This document shows positions 1 to 7,068 of a stretch of DNA of 22,952 nt, one piece after another; positions within the stretch are counted from its first letter, which is position 1; each line of letters begins with the position of its first letter. The stretch is from positions 1-22,952 of the forward strand of contig NZ_DASYHS010000121.1 in NCBI RefSeq assembly GCF_035998295.1, in the 5' to 3' direction. Below the pieces are notes generated by a model, which did not search any database, was not told the DNA's origin, and worked only from the letters and a program-made list of their open reading frames with translations. The DNA is from DASYHS01 sp035998295 (GTDB lineage: Bacteria; Pseudomonadota; Alphaproteobacteria; Azospirillales; Azospirillaceae). The translations under genes and the position numbers were made by a program.

Positions 1-1548
1 GCCGCTCTCGACCCAGTCGAGACGGACCCGGCCGTCCTCGATCCGCCAGTCGACCGAGACCGCGCCGCCCGCGACCGACAGCGCCCCGTGGCGCGCGGCG
101 TTGGTCGCCAGCTCGTGGAAGATCAGCGAGAGCGTCTGCGCCTCCTCCGGCCCGATCGCGACCGGCGGTCCGGAGACGACGAACCGCCCGCTCTCCGGCG
201 GCTCGAAGGCGAGCGTCTCGCCCTCGAGGACGCGGCGCAGGTCGGTGTCGGTCCACCGGCTCTCGGAGAGGCGGTCATGGGCCCGGGACAGCGCGGCTAT
301 GCGGCCTTCGACGGCCCGCCGGTACTCGTCGACGCTGGCGGCGCGGGTCATGCGCAGCGTCCCGATCACGACCGCGAGCATGTTGCGCGCCCGATGGTCC
401 AGCTCGGCCATGAGGACCTGCTGGCGCTTCTCCGTGCGCCTGCGCTCGGTGTCGTCGGAGGAGACGCCGATGATGCCGATCAGCCGGCCCTCCTCGTCGT
501 GTATCGGCGAGTCGATCACATGGGCGGAAAAGGAGCGCCCGTCCCGACGCCGGACCTCGATGCCGCCTGACCAGCTATGGCCCGCCTGCAGCGCGGCCAT
601 GATCTCGCCGGCGTGGCGCGCCGCGTCCGGGGCCGGCGTGACGTCCAGGACGTTGCGCCCCATCACCTCGTCGACGCGCCAGCCGTAGAGCGTCTCGGCG
701 AACCGGTTCCAGTACAAGATGCGGCCCGTGAGGTCGGTCGCGATCACCGCCTGCTCGACCGCGTCCAGGAGGCTGGCCTGGAAGCGGATGCGTTCCTCGG
801 CGGCATGGCGGTCGGTGACGTCCCGGATGATCCCGGTGGTGCCGAGCGGGGTGCCGTCCCCGGCCCGCAGCACCTCGCCGCGCACCGCGATCCGGCGGAT
901 GCCGCCGTCGGGACGCAGGGCCCGGTACTCGTCCTCGATCAGGGTCCCGCCCGAGCGGATCACCACGTCGGCCCGGCTCCAGACCCGGCCGCGGTCCTCG
1001 GGATGGATGCGGGCAAGGAACTCCTCCAGCGTCACGGCCGAGCCACGGGGAAAGCCGAGGATCTCCTTGAAGCGTTCGGACAGGAAGAAGCGGCGGCTGC
1101 GCAGGTCGTGGGCCCACTCGCCCATGCCGGCGGCCTCGACGGCGACGACGAGGCGGCGCTCGCGCTCCAGCGCCACGGCACCGGCCCCGGCGCGCCCGAT
1201 CGCCTCCGCCGCGACCTGCGCGAAGGACGCGAGGGCCGCCTCGTCCTCCGCGGTGAGGCCGTCCCCGCAGCCCCAGAGGGACAGCGTGCCGACAAGCGCA
1301 CCCGTCGCGGCGACCAGCGGCAGGGAAAGCGCCGGGGGCCGTCCCCCTTCCGGGCCGGCGCCGTCGGGATCGGTACTGCCCGCCAGGGTCAGGACCGCTT
1401 CGCGGGCACCGGAAAGGGCGCATGCGCCGTCCACGGCCGCACGGAGGACGTCGTCCGCGGTCCCGGCGGACAGGACGGCCGCGGCGGCCCGGCCCAGCGC
1501 CCGGAGACGGGCGGCGGGGGAGCGGTCGTGGTCCTCGACCCCGGTCAT
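1..1548 (-). CDS. HWE-family sensor histidine kinase with GAF and two PAS domains (3' end cut by window)
   Basis: Only the first 516 codons are visible; the reading frame is open to base 1. An N-terminal GAF-like region (about residues 20-140) is followed by two PAS modules (about 150-265 and 270-370). A HisKA_2/HWE transmitter comes next: the phospho-acceptor His385 sits in LDHRARN, and the N-box FHELATNAARHG is near residue 480. The last visible residues, DWVESG, carry the W-x-E signature that, with the N-box His, names the HWE kinases. No membrane segment is seen, so it is probably a soluble sensor of a small ligand, redox state or light; the PAS cofactor cannot be told. HWE kinases are concentrated in Alphaproteobacteria and often feed the general stress response or single-domain regulators. 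ATG 1548 is the first ATG in frame, with no strong Shine-Dalgarno. It reads away from tgt on the same strand, so co-transcription is possible but unproven. Confidence 0.88.
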   Translation of the reverse strand, partial: MTGVEDHDRSPAARLRALGRAAAAVLSAGTADDVLRAAVDGACALSGAREAVLTLAGSTDPDGAGPEGGRPPALSLPLVAATGALVGTLSLWGCGDGLTAEDEAALASFAQVAAEAIGRAGAGAVALERERRLVVAVEAAGMGEWAHDLRSRRFFLSERFKEILGFPRGSAVTLEEFLARIHPEDRGRVWSRADVVIRSGGTLIEDEYRALRPDGGIRRIAVRGEVLRAGDGTPLGTTGIIRDVTDRHAAEERIRFQASLLDAVEQAVIATDLTGRILYWNRFAETLYGWRVDEVMGRNVLDVTPAPDAARHAGEIMAALQAGHSWSGGIEVRRRDGRSFSAHVIDSPIHDEEGRLIGIIGVSSDDTERRRTEKRQQVLMAELDHRARNMLAVVIGTLRMTRAASVDEYRRAVEGRIAALSRAHDRLSESRWTDTDLRRVLEGETLAFEPPESGRFVVSGPPVAIGPEEAQTLSLIFHELATNAARHGALSVAGGAVSVDWRIEDGRVRLDWVESG

Positions 1549-1684
1549 GGCCGGCGATGGCGTTGCGTTTCCATCATCCTGAGGCCAACCGGGACCTTTG
1601 GGCGAGGTTCCCGCGCAGGTGGCGGGGCGCTCCGGGCGGTCGGAAGGGTCCGGCGGCCGGGTGAACAGCAGCTCATGCACCGGT

Positions 1685-2914
1685 TCATGCGGCGACCCAG
1701 CGCGCCTCCAGCGCGTCCAGGGTCCCGTCCGCGAGCGCGGCCCGGACGTCGCGCATCAGCCGGTTCATCACCGCAACGTTGTGGATCGAGATCAGCGTCG
1801 GGCCGAGCAGCTCGCCCGCGCGCAGCAGGTGGTGCAGGTAGCCGCGACTCCAGGTCCGGCAGGTCGCGCAGTCGCAGCCGGGCTCGACCGGCCCGGGGTC
1901 GGAGCGGAAGCGGGCGTTGCGCAGGTTGAGCCGTTCCCCGGGCGCGCCCGGCGCCAGCGCCCAGCCGTGCCGGGCGATGCGGGTCGGCGAGACGCAGTCG
2001 AAGGTGTCGATGCCTAGGCGGACGCCGGCGAAGACGTCGGCGATCCCGCCGATGCCGAGCAGGTGCACCGGCCGGTCGGGATGGACGTACGGCATGCACA
2101 TCGCGACCACCTCGTACATCTGCTCCTTGCTGGCGCCGAGAGAGCCGCCGACCGCCGTCCCGAAGAACGGCCGGCCGCGGGTGTACTCGGCGCTCTCCCG
2201 GCGCAGGTCGGGATAGACGCCGCCCTGGATGATGCCGTACAGGGCCTGCGGCTCGCCGTTGGCGCTCATGCCGCCGCCGCGCGCGAACTCCGCCAGCGAG
2301 CGGTCGCCCCAGCGGTGGCTCAGCGCCATCGACCGCGCGGTGTAGTCCCGGTCGACGTGGAAGGGTGTGCATTCGTCGAGTTGGACGACGAGGTCGGCGC
2401 CGAGCTTGCGCTGGATGTCGATCGACGTCTCGGGCGAGAGGAACAGCTTCGAGCCGTCGAGATAGGACCGGAACTCCGCGCCCTTCTCGGAGACGCGGGT
2501 CAAGGTGCGCTCGCGCGGCTGGGAGCGGCGGCCCTTGATCTCGTCCGCGACCGAGCCGTGGCCCATCGAGAAGATCTGGAAGCCGCCCGAATCGGTCAGC
2601 ATCGGGCCGTCCCAGCCCATGAACCGGTGGAGACCGCCGAGCGCCGCGACGACGTCGGCGCCGGGCTGGATCATCAGGTGGTAGGTGTTGGACAGGATGA
2701 TGTCGGTGCGCGCCTCGCGCATCTGCTGCGGGCTCACGCCCTTGATCGATGCCTTGGTCGCGCAGAAGATGAAGTTCGGCGTCTCGATCGTGCCGTGGGG
2801 CGTGCGCAGCCGCCCCACCCTCGCCCGGCTCGCCGGGTCGCGGTGCAGGACGTCGAAGCCGAACCGGGCCCCGTAGTCCAGGTTCCCGATCGCGGGAGGC
2901 GCGCCGGCCGTCAT
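1685..2914 (-). CDS. tgt: Queuine/preQ1 tRNA-ribosyltransferase
   Basis: This 409-aa TIM-barrel enzyme exchanges guanine-34 of GUN-anticodon tRNAs for a 7-deazaguanine base. Visible hallmarks are Asp108 in DSGGFQ (general acid/base), nucleophile Asp306 in FDCVSPTR, and zinc ligands Cys347, Cys349, Cys352 and His378 (CxCxxC, then SIHN). It differs from the usual bacterial enzyme. The substrate loop reads VGGSLGAS rather than VGGLAVGE, so Gly260 sits where the Zymomonas enzyme has Val233. There is also extra sequence around residues 119-145, before the YLDGS segment. In eukaryotic TGT a Gly at the Val233 site makes room for queuine, so this may be a queuine-using form (inference). Cys182, equivalent to Zymomonas Cys158, is retained. 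ATG 2914 overlaps the yhhQ stop as ATGA, implying translational coupling. A longer upstream reading in this frame runs across yhhQ and is spurious. Confidence 0.95.
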   Translation of the reverse strand: MTAGAPPAIGNLDYGARFGFDVLHRDPASRARVGRLRTPHGTIETPNFIFCATKASIKGVSPQQMREARTDIILSNTYHLMIQPGADVVAALGGLHRFMGWDGPMLTDSGGFQIFSMGHGSVADEIKGRRSQPRERTLTRVSEKGAEFRSYLDGSKLFLSPETSIDIQRKLGADLVVQLDECTPFHVDRDYTARSMALSHRWGDRSLAEFARGGGMSANGEPQALYGIIQGGVYPDLRRESAEYTRGRPFFGTAVGGSLGASKEQMYEVVAMCMPYVHPDRPVHLLGIGGIADVFAGVRLGIDTFDCVSPTRIARHGWALAPGAPGERLNLRNARFRSDPGPVEPGCDCATCRTWSRGYLHHLLRAGELLGPTLISIHNVAVMNRLMRDVRAALADGTLDALEARWVAA

Positions 2915-3705
2915 GCCGGCACTCCCGGACCGGGACTGGTCCTGGTACGGACGGCCCAGGTCGACAGGTACATGAACGGCGTGTCCAGCAGCGCCACCGC
3001 GAGGCGCAGCCCGTAGGTGCCGAGGATGTAGGTGAAGACCAGCGGTTCCCAGCCCAGCGGCTCGGGCGCGAACACGACCCATGCCAGCACGCTGAAGACG
3101 GCGTTGTCGATCAGGGCCGAGACCATGGTCGAGGCGTTGTTGCGCAGCCACAGCCGCCGCTCCCCGGTAAGGCGGCGGATGCGGTCGAACAGCCAGACGT
3201 CGCAGAGCTGGCTCGCGAGATAGGCGCACATGCCGGCGACGAAGAAGGCGGGCTGGGGCAGGAACAGCGCCTGCAGGTGGCCCTGGACCGGCAGCGCCCA
3301 GGCCATGTCCTCGCCGGCCGCCTCCGGCGTCAGGGGCGCGTAGCCCAGGGTCAGCACCAGCAGGACCGTCCACAGCAGGAAGGCCGCGAACCCTATCATG
3401 ATGCCCGTGCGCGCGGCGGCGCGGCCCCAGTGCTCGGCCAGGATGTCGGTCGCGAGATAGCTGGAGGCGAACAGCACCGTCCCCAGCGCCACGGGATGGC
3501 CGTAGATCGCGAAATCGACCGCCTTCAGCACCTGCATGTTGGCGCCGATGACCGCGACCGCGATGTAGACGTAGAGGCCGGCCGCCCCGAACAGCCGCGC
3601 CATCGCCAGGACGGCGCCGAAGCAGACGACAAGTTCCGCGCCGAGCATCAGCTCGGGCGGCAGCCCGTTCAGGAAGGAGACCAGCGTCTCGGGAGAAAGG
3701 TTCAT
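2911..3705 (-). CDS. yhhQ: Queuosine precursor transporter (YhhQ/DUF165 family)
   Basis: A 264-aa integral inner-membrane protein with about six hydrophobic segments. The family signature regions are visible: SSYLATDILAEHWG in the second third, CAYLASQLCDVWLFDRIR in the centre, and an ending of the type ILGTYGLRLAVALLDTPFMYL. Members import 7-deazaguanine precursors of queuosine (preQ0/preQ1 in E. coli, queuine in some salvaging bacteria). The stop overlaps the tgt start (ATGA), so importer and user enzyme form a salvage operon. I chose ATG 3705 (MNLSPETL) because the 14 extra residues from ATG 3747 look unlike the family. Neither start has a strong ribosome-binding site. No queuosine biosynthesis genes are in the window. 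Confidence 0.92.
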   Translation of the reverse strand: MNLSPETLVSFLNGLPPELMLGAELVVCFGAVLAMARLFGAAGLYVYIAVAVIGANMQVLKAVDFAIYGHPVALGTVLFASSYLATDILAEHWGRAAARTGIMIGFAAFLLWTVLLVLTLGYAPLTPEAAGEDMAWALPVQGHLQALFLPQPAFFVAGMCAYLASQLCDVWLFDRIRRLTGERRLWLRNNASTMVSALIDNAVFSVLAWVVFAPEPLGWEPLVFTYILGTYGLRLAVALLDTPFMYLSTWAVRTRTSPGPGVPA

Positions 3706-3740
3706 CGCGGTCGATCCGGCGGGATGCCGGTGGATCCCGG

Positions 3741-3781
3741 CCACCACGACCGCGGCCCGAAAGGCCGGCCGGTCATGGTGG
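3741..3781. terminator. Long stem-loop between rpmB and yhhQ
   Basis: Bases 3741-3757 pair with 3763-3781 around a CGAAA loop; the match is nearly perfect, with one mismatch and a short bulge. No T-tract follows on the minus strand, so it is not a textbook intrinsic terminator. It could be a 3' stabilising hairpin of rpmB mRNA, or a leader structure of yhhQ if transcription starts upstream. Confidence 0.4.
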
Positions 3782-3802
3782 CGGTCCCGTGCGGATCACC
3801 GG

Positions 3803-3824
3803 GTCCGCGGGCAGTCCCGCGGAC
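3803..3824 (-). terminator. Perfect 9-bp hairpin just downstream of rpmB
   Basis: GTCCGCGGG and CCCGCGGAC flank a CAGT loop, giving a perfect GC-rich stem 25 bases past the rpmB stop on the minus strand. It is the best candidate for the rpmB transcript end, although no T-run follows. High-GC genomes often lack the U-tract. Confidence 0.45.
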
Positions 3825-3848
3825 GGCAAGCCGGCGAGCAGGAGGCCG

Positions 3849-4142
3849 TCAGGCCGCCTGGCGCTCGGCGGCGGCCTTGATCGCGCGCTTCACGCGGCGC
3901 GCCTCGAGGCTCAGCACGGCGTCCTTCGCGTCGAGCATGAAGGCGTCGAGGCCGCCCTTGTGCTCGATCGTGCGGATCGCGTTGGTGGACAGGCGCAGGC
4001 GCACCATCCGCCCCAGCAGGTCGCTCAGCATGGAGGTTTCCTGGAGGTTCGGCTGAAAACGGCGGCGGCTCTTGTTGTTGGCGTGGCTGACGTTGTTGCC
4101 AAACATCACGCCCTTGCCGGTCACGGCGCAACGTCGTGCCAT
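3849..4142 (-). CDS. rpmB: 50S ribosomal protein L28
   Basis: This 97-aa basic protein starts MARRCAVTGKG and contains NNVSHANNKSRRRFQPNL, the L28 signature, followed by the RLRLSTNAIRTIEHKGGLDAF-type C-terminal half of alphaproteobacterial L28. It is a component of the large ribosomal subunit. Length is normal for the class. A GAGGAA ribosome-binding site lies about 8 bases before ATG 4142. A good promoter sits in the 117-bp gap upstream, and hairpins lie downstream, so it is probably a single-gene transcript that may read into yhhQ-tgt. Confidence 0.97.
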   Translation of the reverse strand: MARRCAVTGKGVMFGNNVSHANNKSRRRFQPNLQETSMLSDLLGRMVRLRLSTNAIRTIEHKGGLDAFMLDAKDAVLSLEARRVKRAIKAAAERQAA

Positions 4143-4206
4143 CGGACAGGTTCCTCGTTGACGAAAAAGACCCGAGCCGGACGGAGGACCGCCCGACGGA
4201 GCCGCG

Positions 4207-4236
4207 TATATAGGCGATGGAGCGCCGCCGCGTCAA
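4207..4236 (-). promoter_or_regulatory. Sigma70-type promoter of rpmB
   Basis: On the minus strand TTGACG (4231-4236) precedes TATATA (4207-4212) with an 18-base spacer, or CTATAT (4208-4213) with 17. It lies about 65 bases before the rpmB ATG in otherwise GC-rich sequence. The strong match fits a housekeeping ribosomal gene. Confidence 0.65.
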
Positions 4237-4259
4237 GCCGCGGATGGCGGGTTCCGGCC

Positions 4260-5306
4260 TCATGGAGACGGGACGCCTTCGCGCGACGGGGCGAAGGGAC
4301 CCTCCGTGACCACGAGCAGCACGACGCTGCGCTCGTCGAGGCCGAGCCCCGCCCGGTCGGGGCCTGCGCGCAGGAGCCCCGCCAGCCCGGCGGCGCCCGA
4401 CGGCGTGGAGCGAAGGCCGGCCTCGCGCTCGAGCACCGATACCGCGTCGAGGAGGTCGCGGTCCTCCACCAGGACGGTCCGGGCCCGGTGACGCCTCAGG
4501 ATCTCCACCGCGGGTGCCGACGCCATCCCGCAGGAGAGCATGTCGGCCGCGGTCCCGAGGTCGCCCCCGACCCGTTCGATCCGGCCGGTCTCCAGCGCGT
4601 GGCGCACGCATGCCGCCTCGACGGGCTCGACGACCGCCACGGTGAAGGGGTGCGCGCCCAGCGCGCGCAGTCCTTCCGCCATCGCCGCGGCGAGCCCCCC
4701 GACCCCGGCCTGGACGAAGAGGTGGGTGGGCGGCGGCCCCCCGGCGAGCTGGCGCGCGATCTCGTCGGTGATGCGCCGGTAGCCGCGCATCACGTCAGCG
4801 ACGACCGGGTCGTCCGGACGGTCCGTCGTGTCGGGGATCAGCAGCATGCCGCCGCCCTCCGCGAGCGAACGCGCGTGGTCGACCGCGTCGTCGTAGGTGC
4901 CGGCCACCATCACCACCTCCGCGCCGGTCCCGGCGATCCGGCCGGTCCGGGCGCGGTCCACCTTGCCGTGCAGGACCACCACGGCGCGCGTACCGGCTGC
5001 CCGGGCGGCGAGTGCTACGGCCAGGCCGTGATTGCCGTCGCTGGCGCATACCAGCGCCGGCAGCCCGCCATGCGCCCGGGGATCGGCGAGTAGCGCCTCG
5101 ACGGAGGTGCCGGACCGCCGCGCGAGCGCCTTCAGCCCGGCCGACAGGCCGCCCAGGATCTTGAAGTTGCCGAACGGCCGTTCGTTCTCGGCCTTGAGGA
5201 GGACCCGCGCGACGCCGGAACGCCGTGCGAGCGCCTCGCTCTCGATCAGCCGCGTCGGTTCGGAGGGGCCGAATGCGGCGGCTATGATGTCAGGTTGCGT
5301 ATGCAT
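4260..5306 (-). CDS. PLP-dependent ammonia-lyase, diaminopropionate ammonia-lyase-like
   Basis: A 348-aa fold-type II PLP enzyme. Lys49 in NFKILGG is the expected Schiff-base lysine. Further matches to diaminopropionate ammonia-lyase (DpaL/YgeX) are ASDGNHG with Asp90, LIPDTT with Asp159, PTHLFVQAGVGG, VVEPVEAACV and GGDLGTAADMLSCG. The Asp90-Asp159 spacing (69) equals that of the two catalytic Asp residues 120 and 189 of the E. coli enzyme. The likely reaction is alpha,beta-elimination of 2,3-diaminopropionate, or of a related amino acid such as serine or threonine, to a keto acid and ammonia. At 348 aa it is shorter than the roughly 400 aa of YgeX, so the substrate is uncertain. ATG 5306 follows an AGGGA motif. 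It is divergent from an Lrp-type regulator, a usual arrangement for amino-acid catabolic genes. Confidence 0.8.
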   Translation of the reverse strand: MHTQPDIIAAAFGPSEPTRLIESEALARRSGVARVLLKAENERPFGNFKILGGLSAGLKALARRSGTSVEALLADPRAHGGLPALVCASDGNHGLAVALAARAAGTRAVVVLHGKVDRARTGRIAGTGAEVVMVAGTYDDAVDHARSLAEGGGMLLIPDTTDRPDDPVVADVMRGYRRITDEIARQLAGGPPPTHLFVQAGVGGLAAAMAEGLRALGAHPFTVAVVEPVEAACVRHALETGRIERVGGDLGTAADMLSCGMASAPAVEILRRHRARTVLVEDRDLLDAVSVLEREAGLRSTPSGAAGLAGLLRAGPDRAGLGLDERSVVLLVVTEGPFAPSREGVPSP

Positions 5307-5490
5307 GTCCCTATTGATGCCGGAATCGCGTGCCGCTTCCCGGCGAATGGCGCCCGCGTCCTTCGCGATCGAGGCGCCTGCCCCACCGTCTCCGCGGTTC
5401 GGCGGCATGCCGGTTTCATGCGTGAAGATGCAAATTTCGCGCGCGAAGCCGCGGCCCTCCTGCGCTATGTAGATGCCGGGAGGCGCGCAT
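5307..5490. promoter_or_regulatory. Divergent promoter region with perfect 12-bp palindrome
   Basis: This 184-bp gap separates the PLP lyase (minus) from the Lrp-family gene (plus). TTCGCGCGCGAA at 5436-5447 is a perfect palindrome, flanked on its left by an A/T run, which makes it a candidate operator for the neighbouring regulator. No consensus -35/-10 pair stands out on either strand. Confidence 0.4.
5478..5483 (+). promoter_or_regulatory. Ribosome-binding site deciding the Lrp-family start
   Basis: GGGAGG lies 7 bases before ATG 5491. An earlier in-frame ATG at 5473 would place this motif inside the coding region and has no such site, so 5491 is preferred. Confidence 0.7.
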
Positions 5491-5952
5491 ATGGACCGGA
5501 TAGACGTCAGGCTGCTGGAACAGCTGCAGGAGAACGCGGATCGGAGCGCCGAGCAGCTGATGGAGGACGTCCCTCTGTCGGCATCGGCGATCCAGCGGCG
5601 GATCCGGCGGCTCAAGGACGACGGCGTGATCGAGCGCGTGATCGCGGTCGCCAACCCGCGCAAGGTGGGCGCGCCGGTGTGCTGCATCGTCTCGCTCGAG
5701 ATCGAGCGGGAACGGCCCGAGCTGCTCGCCCAGCTCAGGCGCTGGCTGAACCATGAGCGCCAGATCCAGCAAGCCTACTACGTCACGGGGGACGCCGACT
5801 TCGTCCTCGTCGTGGCGGCGCCCGACATGGAGAGCTACGAGGCGCTGATGGCCCGGCTGATGCACGACAACGCCAATGTCCGGCGCTTCACCACGAACGT
5901 CTCGCTCGGGCCGGTGAAGCGCGGACTGGCCGTGCCGATCGACGGGGCGTAG
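5491..5952 (+). CDS. Lrp/AsnC-family transcriptional regulator
   Basis: A 153-aa protein with an N-terminal winged helix-turn-helix (residues 1-60: MDRIDVRLLEQLQ, then SASAIQRRIRRLKDDGVIERVIAV) and a C-terminal RAM/AsnC ligand domain (about 65-145, including the GDADFVLVVAAPDMESYEAL region). Lrp-family proteins form octamer- or dimer-based DNA-bending regulators that sense amino acids. Its divergent neighbour is an amino-acid ammonia-lyase, so it most probably controls that gene and itself in response to the lyase substrate (inference from context). Its stop lies inside a small GC hairpin shared with the convergent gene. Confidence 0.93.
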   Translation: MDRIDVRLLEQLQENADRSAEQLMEDVPLSASAIQRRIRRLKDDGVIERVIAVANPRKVGAPVCCIVSLEIERERPELLAQLRRWLNHERQIQQAYYVTGDADFVLVVAAPDMESYEALMARLMHDNANVRRFTTNVSLGPVKRGLAVPIDGA

Positions 5953-5960
5953 CCGCCCCG
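5943..5960. terminator. Short GC hairpin between convergent genes
   Basis: CGGGGCG and CGCCCCG pair around a TAGC loop that contains the stop codon of the Lrp-family gene, 9 bases from the stop of the convergent GST gene. There is no T-tract, so the terminator role is tentative. Confidence 0.3.
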
Positions 5961-5968
5961 CCGCGCCC

Positions 5969-6583
5969 TCAATCGTGGGTGTCGCCGGCCAGCGGCGTGG
6001 CGCGCATCGAGGGCCGCGCCGCGAAGGCGTCGAACCAGGTGGTGAGCCGGGGCCTGCCGTCGCGAAAGCCGGGGAGCTCCCGGAACTCGAGCCAGTCCAG
6101 CACCGTCGCCAGGGCGATGTGGCCGACATGCAGGGGTGCCTCGAACTCGTCCGACGCCTCGAGCCAGTCATAGGCGGAGGTCAGCTTCAGCGCGTAGCCC
6201 TGGGCCAGCGGCTCGTAGCGGAGCGGCTCCGGCCGCCGCGCGGTCTCCCAGCGCAGCGCGATCCCCGAGTCGGCGAGGCCCTGCGCGAGTGCCTGCATCC
6301 GCAGCGCCGCCCACCGCCGCTCCGGGTCGACGGGGAAGAGGGAGCGGGACGCGAGCGTGTCCAGGAACGCGCAGATCACGTCGGAATCGAACAGAGCGTC
6401 CCGGCTGGGACGGAGCAGGACGGGGACCTTCCCCAACGGGTTCTGCGCGAACACCTCGGCGTTGCGCTGCGTGGGGCTGGTCTCATGGTGGATCACCTCG
6501 ACGCGGTCGGCGAGGCCGGCCTCGTGCGCGAACACCAGGGCCTTGCGCGCGTAGGGCGAGTGGGTCTGGTAGAGGAGCTTCAT
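5969..6583 (-). CDS. Glutathione S-transferase family protein
   Basis: A 204-aa soluble protein with the two GST domains. The N-terminal thioredoxin-like fold (residues 1-80) includes SPYARKALVFAHEAGL at the catalytic helix, the cis-proline stretch NPLGKVPVLL, and DSDVICAFLD, which corresponds to the glutathione-binding ESxxI region. The all-helical C-terminal domain (about 90-200) includes GHIALATVLDWLEFR. The active residue is probably Ser in SPYARK. Such proteins conjugate or reduce electrophiles with glutathione; the substrate cannot be told. ATG 6583 is preceded by GAAGGAAG. Longer upstream readings in this frame are low-complexity and rejected. It lies convergent to the Lrp-family gene and divergent from the biosynthetic cluster. 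Confidence 0.9.
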   Translation of the reverse strand: MKLLYQTHSPYARKALVFAHEAGLADRVEVIHHETSPTQRNAEVFAQNPLGKVPVLLRPSRDALFDSDVICAFLDTLASRSLFPVDPERRWAALRMQALAQGLADSGIALRWETARRPEPLRYEPLAQGYALKLTSAYDWLEASDEFEAPLHVGHIALATVLDWLEFRELPGFRDGRPRLTTWFDAFAARPSMRATPLAGDTHD

Positions 6584-6894
6584 CGTCTTCCTTCTTCGGC
6601 TGCGTGCGGTCCGTTCGAACGTCTTCCGCCCGACCGAGGAATAGCCGCAGGCAGGCGCGCGCATCGGGCGTCCATGCGCGACGCGACGCCCGTTTTTCGC
6701 GCCAGGGCGGGCCCGGCCGCCTCGGGCCGACGCGCGCGGGCACGCTGCGCCGCAGCAGGCGGCGGCCCGGAAGTTGGCCAAGGCGAGGCGTCCGGCCGGA
6801 AAGGGAATTTTGGCGGCGCACAAAAATTAATCCGCTAACGATCGAGTTAATATTTCAACAAGAAACCCGTGCCAACAAACATTCGCACCTGTAT

Positions 6895-6910
6895 AGTCTC
6901 ACCAGAGACT
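6895..6910. repeat. Inverted repeat AGTCTC-ACCA-GAGACT
   Basis: Two perfect 6-base arms around a 4-base centre inside the AT-rich island, about 160 bases before the first cluster gene. It is a candidate operator or a small RNA hairpin. Confidence 0.45.
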
Positions 6911-6978
6911 GAAACTATCAGCAATGCGCATGCGACCAACCCCGACAGGAAGACGATCTATTTCGTAAAATTCTCCTC

Positions 6979-6992
6979 AATACGATCGTATT
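6979..6992. promoter_or_regulatory. Perfect 14-bp palindrome AATACGATCGTATT
   Basis: A fully self-complementary 14-mer 76 bases upstream of ATG 7069, within the AT-rich island. Size and position fit a homodimeric repressor or activator site (TetR, MarR or LuxR type), but no regulator gene is adjacent, so the factor is unknown. Confidence 0.5.
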
Positions 6993-7068
6993 CATGTCGA
7001 TCACGAGATTCGACTTGGGTAAAGCCCGCGCGACGGCCCGTCGAGACCACCAGGGAGGGAAGGGAACG

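Larger units (their letters stand above)
6584..7068. promoter_or_regulatory. Intergenic control region of the biosynthetic cluster, AT-rich on the right
   Basis: This 485-bp stretch contains no credible gene. The left half is GC-rich and resembles the rest of the window. From about 6820 to 7015 it is markedly AT-rich and carries several inverted repeats (listed separately). It separates the GST gene (minus) from the first cluster gene (plus) and must hold both promoters. No clean consensus -35/-10 pair is visible. A GGGAGGGAAGGGA ribosome-binding stretch ends just before ATG 7069. Confidence 0.5.

Noticed and set aside
2915..3373. Upstream extension of the tgt frame to an ATG near 3373
   Set aside because: It runs antisense-frame through the clear membrane-protein gene yhhQ, gives Pro/Arg/Ala-rich filler, and the ATGA overlap at 2911-2914 marks the real start.
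5307..5687. N-terminal extension of the PLP lyase frame to 5687
   Set aside because: It overlaps the divergent Lrp-family gene, shows no family similarity, and ATG 5306 has a ribosome-binding motif and begins the recognisable protein.
6584..6823. Upstream extension of the GST frame
   Set aside because: The extra residues are low-complexity Arg/Ala/Gly. The GST fold begins at MKLLYQ (6583) directly after a good ribosome-binding site.
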